Positions 49,590 through 62,775 of a stretch of 64,000 nt of DNA are shown here, piece by piece (position 1 is the first letter of the stretch; each line of letters opens with the position of its first letter). Position numbers and translations under genes: made by a program. This stretch comes from Struthio camelus (lineage: Eukaryota > Chordata > Aves > Struthioniformes > Struthionidae): positions 110,050,238 to 110,114,237 of the forward strand of contig NC_090944.1 of assembly GCF_040807025.1 (NCBI RefSeq), read 5' to 3'. The notes beneath the pieces were generated by a model. That model did no database searches, had not been told where the DNA came from, and was given only the letters and a program-made list of their open reading frames with translations.

Positions 49590-49780
49590 CTGCACTGTTC
49601 CAATTATTTGACAGCCACCTAAGTTTTCAGAGTGCATCTTCCTACCAAACAGTGCTTTCCCTCCTGTATTAGCAACAGCAACTACTTTTCACAGCAAGAA
49701 TACCGAATCAAAGGAGGAAGATTTGCCTCCTCCTTCTCCTACTGTAACCCATCTCCACGACTTAGATTCTTGTCAGTCTT
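49590..49780 (+). repeat. Diverged repeat, copy 1
   Basis: It shares a 20-base core, AGTGCATCTTCCTACCAAAC, with 50940-50972. Weaker matches lie on both sides, such as CCAATTA, CAGCCACCTAAGT and GCCTCC...CTGTAACC. Its family is unknown. Confidence 0.55.
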
Positions 49781-50904
49781 TGATAAAGTTTTAAAAGCAT
49801 GTACTGAGGCAATGATTAGTTGATGTTAATCACAATTAACACTACAATAAAGCTTTTCCTGCTGAAAAAAGTCTTAGTCAAGCTGCATACAGACAGGGAC
49901 AGACAAGGAAAGAAAAAGAAAGTATGAGTCAATGGAGAAGCAAGTTACCAATGATCCCAATGAGTTTTGAAATCCAGGTATCACAGCAAAGGAGAGCTTT
50001 AAGAAGGTTTTGAAGAAAGTAGTAGTAATCAGGGGGGAAAAATCACTTTTTGGATACAAAAAGAGCAAAGCACAGCAGCACTGCTTAAAGATGTATGAAA
50101 ATGAATGAAGGAAAGAAGAGATGACTTCCAGCAGTAAGCTAAACACAAAAGGGAGAGGTGCAGTTATGGTAAGACGCAAAAGCTACTTGTCTTTTGATAG
50201 ACAGAGAAGCAGTTAAGGGGAACGTAAGATGGTGCAGGCAAAGCACAGCTAAGCCAGATCTTTACAGCAATAATCCAAATAAATGAGAGCAGGGTAAGAT
50301 CAGATTGCCAAACTGAGAGAAAAAAAAAACTGCAAAGATTCATGAGAGGCCAGGTGGACGTTCAGCTGCATAAACTGCATACTTAACTGGACTATACTAC
50401 AACAACTCAATGATTAGTTACTTTCTTATGTTTTCGTTAAATTGCCTTCATCATTGGGAGCATCCAGTGCAACTGGTCACATGCACCAGTGAGGCTACCA
50501 CTCCCTGACTTAAGTTATTTGAAAAACTAAAAGCAACATGCCTTCAGCAGACAATCCCCGAATCTGAAATTGCTTTTTTAACCCAACACAACTGACATTA
50601 GTTAATAGATTAAAAAATTTCTTGGCACTATCTTTTTGACAGAACATACTTAATACCTAGGGTTAGGCAGCTACACAGCCTGGTTTGTGCTTCAGCATTT
50701 GTTTGAAATACTGTGTTGTTACATTCATGCATTTACTAGTGCAAGAAATCTTTTTAAAAGCAGAACAAGCAGAAACTGAGAACATTTTATCTTATTTTCT
50801 CCAAATTCCCTCATCCTTCACATCATTTTAGTCAGATATCCGTTCTTTTGGACCAGTTTCATGTGTTTCACAGCTTACAGCTATTTTTGCCATGGGACAA
50901 AATG

Positions 50905-51100
50905 AAAAAGCTCCAATTAGCTGCCAGTCAGGTAAGTCTTCTGAGTGCATCTTCCTACCAAACAGCACTTTAGCTTACATTTGTTAACTACTTAGGTGAA
51001 GAATCTCTGCTAATAGTCATTACCATTAGAAAGTCTTCCAGAAGTAAAAATTGCCTCCCTGGGCTCGACTCCATGCTGTAACCAATCCCAAGTTCCTACT
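50905..51100 (+). repeat. Diverged repeat, copy 2
   Basis: This is the second copy of the repeat at 49590-49780, in the same orientation about 1.3 kb away. The order of matching blocks is preserved. Confidence 0.55.
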
Positions 51101-51978
51101 AATTTCCTATGATCAGGGCTGCCTATATGAGAAAGTTCACAAATGAAGGGGCTCACTTACACTTCTGGCCCACTTTATACACGGTATCAAGAAGCTACCT
51201 AGCCACTAGTGGTAAGCATATGATGTCGTCCTTGGAGAGCTGACATCTATTCCGAGTGCAGAATTCGTTTTGTTCACTCCTTTGCCTTTCCTAAGCAGCT
51301 TCATCAGCTCATACAATAACGCACATGAAAAGTACAGCTGCTTTAGCCCAGTGCTATATAGTTGTAAGAGCAGCAAAACACTTCCTAGACTAGACCTGAA
51401 AACCAGGCTTTCCTGAAGGCTGTTAATAAACCCACCCACTCCAGGTTATTACCATGCAGTGTCAGTAATATAAAGGGTTTGTTTTCCTTCCCCCGATAAA
51501 CAACTCCACTACTAAAATCAGCATGAGTTTCAATGCGAGAGTGTTCACGTTAAAACAATTCTATATTAAAACTCTGTAAAAGAGCAAAATTTTAAAAATC
51601 TCAGATCTTAAAGGAACTCCGAGGAAAAGAGTTGACTAAGAGGTCAAGTTTAATCTGAATTTTTAGATTTTCAATGAACGCTTTCCAGTAGCTAGAAAAA
51701 GACTAGTTCCAGCTGATCTTGAGACAGATTTGTCCTAGTGAGTTCTAAATGTTGCTTGCATGTTCTGTCTCCAACTGAGATGCCTACTTGGAGATTCTGG
51801 GGTTATTCTGACAAAGAACCACATTCCTGATATAGTGAAAACAAACCCATCAATATCCTATTTAGGAAAAACAACCTTGTAAATCATATTTGGATATCCT
51901 TTTATATAACACACTTGCATTTTCTTGATAAATCCTTCTCAAGAAAATATAAAGCATATCACACTGTTTTAGCAATCC

Positions 51979-51984
51979 TTTATT
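51979..51984 (-). terminator. PPM1B: Candidate distal PPM1B poly(A) signal
   Basis: AATAAA on the minus strand lies about 1.8 kb downstream of the alternative PPM1B stop. Other AATAAA-like signals lie closer to both stops, so use of this one is uncertain. Confidence 0.4.
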
Positions 51985-53520
51985 GAAGATAACAAGTTGG
52001 TTATGTTCACTGTATTGTATGAAACATCACAATATCATACTGGGAAGGTACTATCAGTACAGGGTTGGACCAGAGCGGACAGTCTGAACAATAAACCATT
52101 TTGCATTCTTCATTCCCTATCTTTTAACAACCCCCCAAAAAAACAGTAAAGGGACAAATACCTGTTAACATCATCATTTAGAACACTTTAACTTACAAGG
52201 CTAAAATCTAATGAATAAATAAAATATATTGTGGCAATAATCCTCTCTAGACCAAAAAAAAAAAAAAAAGAAAAAAGTCAGATACACAGTGAATCAAAAT
52301 GATTGGGAAAGCTGGCCTTAGGCACCAGTATGAAAGAGCATGTGGTTTTTTTTTTTTTTTTTTTACAGACTCACCATGGGGATAAAGTTACAGAAAAATA
52401 CCATGAATTCCATTTCACACAAAACCAGTTGATGACTGTCATTAGCTTAAAACTACACACAAGGGCAATTACATCCTCGCTGAAACACAGTTTAAACAAA
52501 TAGGAAAATGTTTACAAGGCATCCACAGCATGTAAATCATGTACAGATGGATACATTCATTGTTTCCCCTCCCCAATAGCTTTTATTTTAGATAAATACT
52601 TTACTCTTCTCCATTTTCAGCATTTACTGGACTCATTACATGCACAACTCAAAGAAATCAGAAAAAAGTCAAGGTTATTGCAAAAATAGAATTAAACTAA
52701 GAATCTTCAAGTACCTTACATGACAGCCACTCTGTACCATGCCCATCGCTTATAAAATGAAAGGTCATTGAACCCATGAAAATATCTCTAATATTTTCTT
52801 AATTTAAAATAGATAATTTTAAGAGTATTTATAGTAATCTCAAAGTGATAATTTGAACTTTGAAAATAATGCAAACAATTAAAAATTATACCCATATTAC
52901 ACAAGACTTTCGTCTGTATCTTAAGCTGAAAAAAAAAAAATCAAGAAACTATAGAAAACCACATATAGAACAAAAAAAATCACAATTTACATTATAATAA
53001 AGGCAAATTTTCAGCATTTTTTAAAAAACCTGCAGCTGTGAGAGATGTCAAAGCAAGTCACTACTAGCTATAAATTCATCAGTTTGGTTTTAAAAGATTT
53101 TCTCTAGCAAGAGTTTAAGGGTGTGTTGTACACATGCGTAAAATTCTTACTGTTTTTAGATGCCTAGAATCTTCATATATTATTGCCAAATACACTTATC
53201 TTCAAGCAAGCAGTAGGCAACATATCACAATTTGGACACCGCAGGGAAACCTAACGGTCTGGTAATACAGGTAAAACTGGAAAATTAAAAAAAAAAAAAA
53301 AAAAATACACATCTGATAGCATATTGCCCAATTGAAATTACTTCCAAGCCACAGAGCTGCAAAGCCTTCCAACTCGGTAAAGTGAAATAAGTAACGTCTC
53401 ATACAATTACTTGTACTCTTTCACGCTTATATGTTTTAAATCTCATTAAGCCATAGTGCATCTTCAGAGTACAACTACAATCCCATGCACCTCAGGTACA
53501 TATACTGATCTGCTGAATCA

Positions 53521-53540
53521 TTCCTTCCTTCCTTCCTTTT
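53521..53540. repeat. (TTCC)n microsatellite
   Basis: This pure TTCC tract lies in the probable PPM1B 3' UTR, where it would be transcribed as GGAA units. Confidence 0.85.
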
Positions 53541-53794
53541 TAGGGCCAGAGTTCATTACAGATGTAATCAGTATGCCTGCGGCTGGTAAAAATACTGTAG
53601 TACAGGCAATGCTAAGAGTGGCAATATCAGAAAACACAAAAATGAACAAATGATGGAAAATTCTAATATCTTTCTGCCCATTTCACAAAAAGTTGGAAAT
53701 CCACCAGAATTTTTCCCTTGTATTGAAGAAAACTGATTTAAAAGTTTTTTTTTCCCCCTTTCAGAATCAAAAGCATTTTAGTAGATTTGTAAGG

Positions 53795-53824
53795 CTACCA
53801 CGGATCTTCTAGATCTCCAGCACC
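53795..53824 (-). CDS. PPM1B: PPM1B short-isoform alternative C-terminal exon
   Basis: After TTTTCCTGTAG the sequence encodes GAGDLEDPW and TAG (53797-53795). This is the C-terminus I recall for the short human PPM1B isoform. Phase 0 fits the shared exon exactly. Only nine codons, so it is easily missed by gene finders. Confidence 0.88.
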   Translation of the reverse strand, partial: GAGDLEDPW

Positions 53825-56800
53825 CTACAGGAAAAGAAGAGGAGAAATATTAATACTCACCAACACAAATGGAAACATTTTGTTGCAGTTTGGATTTAAG
53901 TGGCAAAATTAAGTAGAATACTAGCATAAGAAAGATGACAAATTCCTTTTTTCATACTTGCCCACTTCCACGCACAAATATTCTTTGCTCCTTAATTTCA
54001 TGAGGGAATTCACTTTTATAAAATATGAACCCAATAAAGTTATTATAGCATAAAGACTTAAAAACAAGTACAAGTACTACCTAAAATTGTATTACATCAT
54101 AGCTATCAAAAGATACTACTACAGAATGGGGAGGGAGGAGGGGGGAAATCTATAAAATACTAAGAAATTCAACCCTTAACCCTTAAAAGGTATTCCTGAT
54201 TCACAAGAAATTCCCGCAAGATCTTTTCCATTAAGGCAGTGAACTTTGTACCGATGTTGAACAACATTTTTATGCTAGTGTTGGAATATGAACTGTCCTT
54301 TTTAAATGTACAGAATTACCTAGAGGACTACTGGCACAAGAATTCCAGTATTAACTTATTAGCAGATTAGTTCACCACTGAAAATTCTCAGTATTATCAC
54401 TGACCTACCAAAACACGTATGCATATATGTGTCAAACACCAAAAAAAAGGAAAAAGACTTCATAGAAAGTAACCTCAGGTAGACTAGCCTGTTTATTCAC
54501 TTATATTGCTCATGTTTAACTTGCAACTGAGAAATACTGCCCAAATATAAGATTAATGATGACCGTGTCAAACCCAAAACTACTCAAGTAGCTGTAGAAA
54601 CTAGGGAACATCATAATGAGTTAATGTCAACGACTATGAGAAGTTTCAAGCCATATCAAGATGACAGCATTTCAGAAAAGTTTATTACTTAAACTGTTTA
54701 AAAGACTCAGTATGCATACAGATATTATTCCACAGCATATTCTTTATTTTCACTTAAACACAAGTTACTAGAACTTGACACTAGGTCAAGTTCTAAGTAC
54801 ATTTTCATTTCTGGATATAGGTTATGCTACAACCTGGAAAGTAACAAGAATACAGTTTTCTAGAAAATAGATATTCGTGATGAACAGTGGATACAATCTA
54901 AATTGAAAGAATCATCACATTTAACGAAGAATAAGTGGTTTAACCTAAGATGTGATAGGTTTTGTAATTCTAGTTGTAACAAACTATACACAATTCAAAT
55001 ACACACATGCAGTATGTAGCATAAGACGCTGAGGGAAAAGGGTTGAAGAATTTGCATAATTCATTTAATAGTCACAAAATATGCATGATTAAGATGTGAA
55101 TTACTTTACAATTAGCATACATGTACCGTCAAAATTAAGAAACTTCTTATAAGAAAAGGGGGTTTAAAATTTATTTTTGCATTAGCATGTTAGATTCCTA
55201 CTGTTGGTTTCACAGGATTTAAAAACTGGTATCTTGAATAGGAAGCTAACTGCTCCTTGCTACACAATACAAAACGCAATTGCTATAATACACCATCGTT
55301 TTTGAACTTCTAAGGAAAGAAGGGAACTTTATATAAACAATCTGTACAAATAATCCAAAGTAAAAACAAACAGACTTCTAGGATAGATGTGACAAACGTT
55401 GAGCTATAAACAAAGGAAAACACGCCAAGTGAAGCGAAGCGTCAACTCTGTTACGTGAAACGTATAAAGACGTCACGTCTGTTTATCACTCATCTCATTC
55501 ATCCCTGAATCTTCGTCTGAGCTCTGCGTTTCAGCGAGGCGATTCCCAGATTCTGTGGGGGTGTCTGGCGCAGCGTCACTGGCTCCACCACGATTAGCTG
55601 AAGTAGATGCTGTAGCTGAGTCAGCAGTGCACTCTTCTCCCTGCATCTTAGCTAGCCTGTAACTAGTCAGCATCTCTTCCAGAAGGTGGCGGTAGTTCCC
55701 CCTATGATTAATTCTCATTTGCCTGAGCGCTTCCACCAATTTTCCCTGCGTTCCACTTTCCTCGGCTTCGCCAGGGTCCTTTTTTTAAGATTCAAGACCC
55801 CAAAAGAATCAGTAGTTAAACTCGGATATTTTGGAAATACATTTTTAAAACATTTTTTCTGACTGAAGAAACATCAGCTTTGTCTTAATTAAATACAAAG
55901 ACACCTTATTAGTAACACACCTTATAAAGTAGACAAACATGGATGATTCTTTTTAAATCATGTTGTAAAACAGGAAGATACCTATTAAAACAGCATCGAC
56001 AATCATTTCTATTTTTTTTGAGCTGAACAGTGGCAACACGGTACCTCCTCCCAATTAACTCCATCTTCATTCTAATCGTCTCTCAGTGCATGCAGCCGGA
56101 CTCCTCCCCACAACTGTGGTCAGTTGTCAGATAGTGAAAAACCTGAACGTTTCAGCTCCTTTAGCCACCAGGTCAGTATTTTAATTGTGAACTTTTGCAC
56201 AGCCAATAGCAATGCCATTCTGTGGGAAGCTTACTGAAAGCAGTAGATAGTTCCACCACTAGCTGTTTAGTTACAGCATCACATTTAAAGGGCTCAGTAT
56301 TTCAGAAAACATTCCCTATACATGAAAGATCCAGTCTTTGTGTGCGTGATGCGGCCATGAAAGACACAAGCAGTTATCTATCAGCACCAGGAGTGGTGGT
56401 GTTTGAACCCCGTAACATACTATTCTTGGCAGATGTAGCCATCACTTAGAAAAAATAACATATAGAATACCTAGTTAAGCTCAAATCTAACTAGAGACAT
56501 CACAAAGCCTGAACACCAAGCACTGATTCAGGAATGGAGGACTCTACAAACCACTGAAGGCAACAAGCCTTCAGTTAAGTAAAAGTCTGAAGGATTTTGT
56601 TGGCTTCTGCAAAATAGACTTATGATTCTCTGTTACAATGCTTCGAGACTGATAGCAGATATTTTAACTTTAGAGTGCCAAAGCCCTAACTGTAGCTCTG
56701 AGGGAATAGTACATCTTATATTATTAATATCTAGCAACTTATCAAGGTAGTCAGATAAAACTAGATCAGTGGAAGCTGGCAGTTTTTGCAATACGTTAGA

Positions 56801-59800
56801 GGCAAAATCCACACTGTTTTCTTCTCACGCTGACCTCATTTTATTGTTATTTACTGCAGAAGCTTGAAAGGCTACAAGCACTTCAATCACTCATCTACAA
56901 ACTCAATAGTAGCATTAAGACAATATCTTGGGATCACAAAAATTACAGATGCTAATGTTGCTGGAATAGAAGAACCAAGACTGATCAGCACAGTTTAATT
57001 TACAGGGGGACAACTTTGCCACAAAAATCAGTATTACTGCATACAATGCTATTCCGCAAAACTTATTTTATTGCATAAGGGTGTATATACTTCCACTATC
57101 GTTTCCTGATCTCCGACTTTCATGTACTAGCATTTTCATACTCAGGTAGATCCTGAAGAGATCGGTGAACAGAAAGCAAGTAAAAAAAAAAACTAATTTT
57201 AATGCATAAGTGGGACTGCTTAGTGTCTCTTGAGTACAAAGTCTGTGAAAACTCACATCAAGATGAACTATACATGTACTCATTTCTTAGATCTTGACAG
57301 AAAATGCTACTTACTTATTTCTCTAGCTAATATTAAAAAGAACATCAGCTGAAGAATACTAGCTTTGTAAAGTTCAAAAAATGTCTAAGTTTCATAGCCC
57401 CTTCTCCCATCAGTTTTGCTCTGAGGTTAGCATTAGGAAGTGTAGACCCTAAATCCTCACGTTTCACCAAATCCAGATCTTTAAAAACCCTTCTGACAGA
57501 CTAATGTAAATATTTTTACTCCTTTATAATACTGTATAGTAAAACCAATAAGCAATATACTAGCATCACAGAGACTCCCGAACAATTCAAATGTTATTAA
57601 GAGTCACAGGTAACTGATGTTACGCTGTTTCTGATATTCAAAGACAAATCCTGCTTTGCTCTGTGCCCTGTTTGATACTGTGCTGTTTTGTTCTTCTGTC
57701 TCCTTCAATGTCAGACAGTGAGAAATCCCATAGATAACAGTAGGACAGAAACTGCCTGTTTTATATGCTATGCACCATATAGACACTATTATATACATTT
57801 CTCACTAATAATCTGTGGCTAGTATAGAACAGGTCCCCAGAAAGCCCTGAGGATAACAGAGAGTATTATTCTAGCTAGCATTTGCCTTCTTCAGTGCCCT
57901 GTTTCAACTTACTGCTACTGACCATAAACATAAGTTTCAAATCTTTGATTTGCTAATTAACACAAGCATTGACAATTTTTACAATGAAAAAAGGCTCTGT
58001 TAAATTGTGTATATAATAATGGCTAAGTACTAGGAAAACTGGACGTAAAATTGTTGTGGGTACGAGAACTTTGCCGGGGTGGGAGGAATATCTGCAGCAG
58101 CCTATAAGGACAGGATTCAATTTAGTAAAGTGCCAGAACATTGTATTAGTAAAAGTAAGGGAGTAACAGTCTCCATCAAAATACACAATCATAAACCTGG
58201 CTTTAAACAAATGCCATTGAAACTGGTAACAACTCACCAACTTTAACATTGTTCCTCATGTTTAAAGTTACATATACATCTAAATAGCATAAACAACCTA
58301 GAAGGAGAGCCATTAGAAAACATCTAATACTTCTAATAGAACTGTACTTTTGAATTTTAAGGTGAATGACTGACTTGATAGTATTGTAACAGTACAACAG
58401 TAACAATTGTTTAGCTACAAAGTAATTTTACATGCCATTCAAAGACCTGAAAGCACCAAACCCCAATATGTAACAGATTTCTGTATGACCTCAAAGGCAC
58501 TTAAAACCGAACAAAAGTCAATAGCGGGACTTCTGTTATAAACGTAAAGAAACACTGGCAAAGCTACTGTAGCTGAGCCCAGTGCCAGGCTTGCTTCAGT
58601 CCTGCAGTATTACCAAATACTTTTACTGTGGCCATATTTTGATTTCATTTGGAATTGTCATCACTGGGATATACTGCATTTCCTTCTTACGTTCCCATCC
58701 TATTTTAAAGTGAGATGTGTAGCAACGTTATCACAAGGTGTAGACATTTTACAGAGTTGGATATCAGGTAACTGAACGTCTTCCTTCCCTCCTCTCCCCC
58801 TCCTTCCTGCTCCCAGCTATCCAGCTCAAAAAACTAAGATCACCACCATAGATAGACCTGGAATTAAGGATTGAATGAAAGGCAATCATGCTTTCATCAC
58901 TTTGGAGAACAGGCCCACTGAATTTGTCTACTCTTAGGGAGAGTAAGATAACAATTCCTACTTGCTGGGAAGGTGCAAAAAGAAACTCCACACAGTGGCA
59001 GCTTCCTCCCCTCAAATTTCTCAGGGTCAGAATTAGCTAGGACACAGAACGGAGGAAAGGTACTGAACTGGTGAAAGACATCTTAATAGAAGATCAAATT
59101 AAAATTTAAGGGTATTTAACTTTAGAACATTATAGACAATGATTTAGATCACTACTAAGATTTGTACTACATATCAACAGAAGGCAAAGTTTACTTTGCA
59201 AACTGGAGTGTACTGCTCACATTTCATAAACAGAAAACCAAATACAACACTCTGGTTTGAGTGCAACAGTAATACGGCCAAAATCATATTCCTGCACATG
59301 CATTTTACTGGCTTATTTAGTTCAGATACCTCATTTTATTAGATCATAATGGATGATGTACAAAAATATCCTGAACATACCCATTTTCCAAAATAAAGTT
59401 GTACTATATGTTAAGACTTTAGCAAGCTTGCACAGCTACTCAGAAATAAAGGTGGCTTTGGAAAAGATACACCACAAGTGTAACTGGGGAATAGGACATT
59501 TCTAGAAAGCTAAACTTTTTTTTCCTGAAAAAAATTTAAAATGGATGCTATAATCTTCAAATAAATCACTTTCCCCCAACACTAAGAGAAGGAACAAAAT
59601 CACTGCTACATATGAACAGTGGTAAAAGGCTGATGAAGGTGCAGAGTTTCCTGAAGGACTAAGAAAGATGAAAAGAGGAAAATTTTGCAGCTATCTAAAC
59701 ATATAAAGCTGAATAGTACAACTGTTGTCTAGCTTGTTTTTTGGTACTGGTACACAGTTTAAAGAAAATTAAGTGAGAAGTGCATACTCTGCCACTCCTG

Positions 59801-61040
59801 AATTAAAAAACAGAGAGGAGCAAATCCTAATAAAAACAAACAAAGAAAAGGTGAGATTTCTTCTCCATTTCTCTACTATAATAGATTAGTGTCCCCTCCC
59901 ACCTACGTAGCTTTCTCACTTTTAGAGAAAGAACTAAATAAAGGTAATCAAGAGAAAAGATAACACTGGGAGGACGGACACAAGGATAACTGTAGTAACG
60001 CTTTGCACCTTGAGATTGTGAACATGCAACTAATCTTTTTGAAGCATTTAAAATAAAAGCAGACATCTCTCCAACACCTTTCACTGTAATCATGACTTCC
60101 TGATAGACAATCTTGTAGCCATCTCAGTTAAAAGAGTGATGACAAAAGGATTTACCAGGAGATGCACAGTACGTTCACAGATTAGTTCACATAAGAAATT
60201 GTACAGCAGAAGACAATGTGGCTGTGCAAGTTTATATACATATATATACACACACACAGACACACCCCAATTTAACTACAGCTGCTATGAACACCAGCTC
60301 TTATTTAGTAAATTTTAAACCTGATTATTGGGTTCATCTTAAAGTGACAGTAAAACATATTTCAATATAAACAAAATGTATTTTTAAGTTTTTCAACTCA
60401 ACTTATTAGGAACCGGGCAGATGGATGTAAGCCATTTTAGAACTCAGAACCAAAATAAACCCAAAGCATCAATTTACACTTGTCCTCGACCACTGCACAT
60501 ACGATACTTAAAAGATAACACACAAAACAAGAGTAGTCAATATCGTCTCATCTGTTATATTCAGTGAACAAATGTCTTGTATACATAGAGAAGAAAACAG
60601 GAGGTGTGTTTGCACTGTTCTGTTAGATTTCTGGATACTAACCATAAGACATAGGTGAGTAATGAATATGCTGACCATAATTTTCAACAAGAAAAAACCC
60701 TACATTGCTGCTTCACAGATTTGACCAAAAAAAAGCAGTAATCAATCATAAAGAAAAAAAAAAGTCTTTCAGAAATGGGTACCACTGAAACTTGCTATCT
60801 TTTTCAGGATGAAGTTCTTTGATATTTAGTATGTAAAACAAAATCAAAATGCACTGTATGCTATGATACACAATTCACGTTTATGAAACTTTACTGACAG
60901 TGAGGTACTATTCTACTTAAAGTATAAACTATTTTGATGTTCTCCTTAACAAATAAGCATAACAATCAAAATCGGAACTTACCCCCTCATTCTCTCTGTG
61001 TGGATTCAGCCTACTGTACACAGCTTCAATAATATTACGC
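53795..61040 (-). CDS. PPM1B: PPM1B, Mg/Mn-dependent protein phosphatase 1B (3' part)
   Basis: PP2C-beta is a cytosolic Ser/Thr phosphatase acting on kinases such as IKK-beta, TAK1 and RIPK3. Only the C-terminal exons are inside the window. They are 61040-60983 (shared), then either 55778-55473 (long isoform tail) or 53824-53795 (short isoform tail GAGDLEDPW). Both tails are entered in phase 0 from the same donor. The catalytic domain, encoded further upstream on the minus strand, lies past position 64000. I searched 61041-64000 for the preceding exon (ending NIPNLPPGGGLAGK in human) without finding it. Confidence 0.93.
55473..55778 (-). CDS. PPM1B: PPM1B long-isoform C-terminal exon
   Basis: A T-rich or A-rich tract precedes AAAAAAAG and the exon begins GAC CCT. 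It encodes DPGEAEESGTQGKLVEALRQ, INHRGNYRHLLEEML and TSYRLAK, then an acidic, Ser/Thr-rich tail ending MSDKQT and TGA (55475-55473). The core is nearly identical to human. The tail past SYRLAK is diverged. Confidence 0.95.
   Translation of the reverse strand, partial: DPGEAEESGTQGKLVEALRQMRINHRGNYRHLLEEMLTSYRLAKMQGEECTADSATASTSANRGGASDAAPDTPTESGNRLAETQSSDEDSGMNEMSDKQT
55779..60982 (-). other. PPM1B: PPM1B intron, no other gene seen
   Basis: This 5.2 kb AT-rich intron lies between the shared exon and the long-isoform exon. I see no further coding exon or recognisable mobile element in it. Confidence 0.5.
60231..60266. repeat. TA/CA dinucleotide tract
   Basis: TATATACA units pass into a CA run, inside the PPM1B intron. 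Confidence 0.85.
60983..61040 (-). CDS. PPM1B: PPM1B shared penultimate exon
   Basis: The acceptor is CTTTTTAG and the donor GTAAGT. It encodes RNIIEAVYSRLNPHRENEG, nearly identical to the human RNVIEAVYSRLNPHRESDG. It ends in phase 0. Confidence 0.95.
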
Positions 61041-61829
61041 CTAAAAAGAGAAGTTTTAAGAAGCTTGAGCACAATAATAAAGGATTTCAAAACATTTAGA
61101 AGTGTTGCCCTTAACCTGCCTATTGAAAAGATGAAATCCACTACCACTATCTCTATTCACTTGCAATATGTTTAAGGATTTAATATGCAAGTCAGTATTT
61201 GTGAAGACTGAGCAAGGCAAAACATTCTCTTACCTTCTGCCTTCCCCTTCCCAATGGTTATCCCTTTTGCACCTTTAAAAATTCCAGCTGCACAGTCAGA
61301 TGTTTGTCGAGATCAATGTTTAACTCTATTTTGCTTATTGCAGCAAAGTTACTGCAGTTAGCTGTCGTTCTTGTCATATTTTTGGATGTGAAATTTGAAG
61401 ACACTTTTTGTTTTATTACATATAGACAGCCTACTACTTACCTCTAATCTTTTGAGGTTTTTTCCAGTACCTATAACTCTTGAGGTATGTAGTCCAGTGT
61501 CTATTCACACTGTAGACACTAAAACCCAAATACCACTACCTAGGTTTCCTTCAGCAGCATCATATGAGGCCATCATCATAAAAGGCAAGCAAGATGAGCA
61601 TTCAAAACAAAAACAAAAAAAATGGAAACAGACTTCTGGGGGCGGGAGGAGAAGGACGTTTGCAAACGTGGAGACACAACCCAAAGAATAGCATTTACAA
61701 GAAGGTAAACTCCTTTCCTCAAGACTGTTGTCAATATAGTCAGATCCCTGATCCTTCCTCCATGAAAAAAATGTGAGAAGGGTTTTAGAACTTCAAGTTT
61801 GCTGGGACAGTGCTGCCTCCAAGAAAACA

Positions 61830-62775
61830 GTCGTTCAGCCAGAGTCCAAGTGAAATCCCATTTGGCTGTCCTGCAGATAAGAACTCTAAGACAAGGATCA
61901 ACACTGAAGAGGGGTTGAAGACCCTTATGAAATTGAGTAACAGCACAATAAATGAAATCTAATGGAATTTAATTCTATGCAAGAGAAGCACATGACGAGG
62001 TGCAGCGCTTAATTCACATACTGAGTGATGGGCTCCGAGTCAACCATTAGGCTCAGAAGCAAGATTTGAGTTACAGTTTTCCCCAGGAAGACTTGAGTAC
62101 AAACAGACACTAAAAAGGCAAATCAAAAGTTGGCAACCAGGAAATAACAAAACAAATGCCCTGGCACAACCATATCTTCAATACAGCATGCAGTTATGTC
62201 ACTGCATCTTCAAATCAAAATGAGAACTGGAAAAAGTTCAGAGAAGGATTATAAATACGATTTTAAAAAGTTATTGACACTTTCCATAAAAAGGAACAGC
62301 CATGTGAACTAAGACTTGTGTCTGGAAGAGGCCAAGAGTATAAAAATGGTAACAGCATGTGGATAAGAGTGATATAACAGTGTGTGGATAAGTACTTACT
62401 ATTGCCTCTTCCGAACAAAAAGCACAAGGGCATCAGATGAAGATAGTAAGAGACAGGCTTAAAAATAAGCAGTGATGGCTCTTGATGCAACAGAACTTTT
62501 TGCCAAAGGTTACTGAGGATGCTAGAAGTTTGACTATACTTCTCCTGAATGTATTTAACTGCAGTGAAGAGAAATTTCCAGAGGTTACTAAATGCATAAA
62601 ATCACCTTAGGCTCAGGAAGCTTCTAAGGTGCTAAAAGCTGGAAGTCGAAACAATAATAGGCGGAGTATGTTATATGTTTTTCTGTTCTTATATTCCTCC
62701 CTAGGTATCTACTTTCAGCTATTCAACCGACAGCATATAGCGCTAGAATGATCCTTGGTCTGATTTGGTATGATA
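61830..62775 (+). mobile_element. Old CR1-type LINE 3' region
   Basis: The phrase order follows the C-terminal and tail region of ancient amniote CR1. It runs GAACTGGAAAAAGTTCAGAG then AAGGATTATAAATACGAT; TACTTACTATTGCCTCTTCC then CACAAGGGCATCAGATGAA; ACTTTTTGCCAAAGGTTACT; and CCTCCCTAGGTATCTACTTT then GGTCTGATTTGGTATG. It is heavily mutated with no usable frame. It lies antisense to PPM1B in an intron. The 5' limit is approximate. Confidence 0.7.

Larger units (their letters stand above)
37801..51955. other. Intergenic stretch between SLC3A1 and PPM1B
   Basis: About 14 kb of AT-rich sequence has no recognisable exon, RNA gene or intact mobile element. Short open frames exist, the longest at about 43505-43870 on the + strand. 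They lack homology I recognise and are compatible with chance. Simple repeats and a local duplication are listed separately. Distal SLC3A1 enhancers or non-coding RNA cannot be excluded. Confidence 0.5.
51960..53794 (-). other. PPM1B: Probable PPM1B 3' UTR
   Basis: This AT-rich non-coding sequence follows the short-isoform stop. It holds several homopolymer runs and a TTCC repeat. The extent is inferred from the distal AATAAA. Confidence 0.4.

Noticed and set aside
8900..60266. Short repeats as a CRISPR array
   Set aside because: The repeats are microsatellites and homopolymers without regular spacers, in a vertebrate genome.
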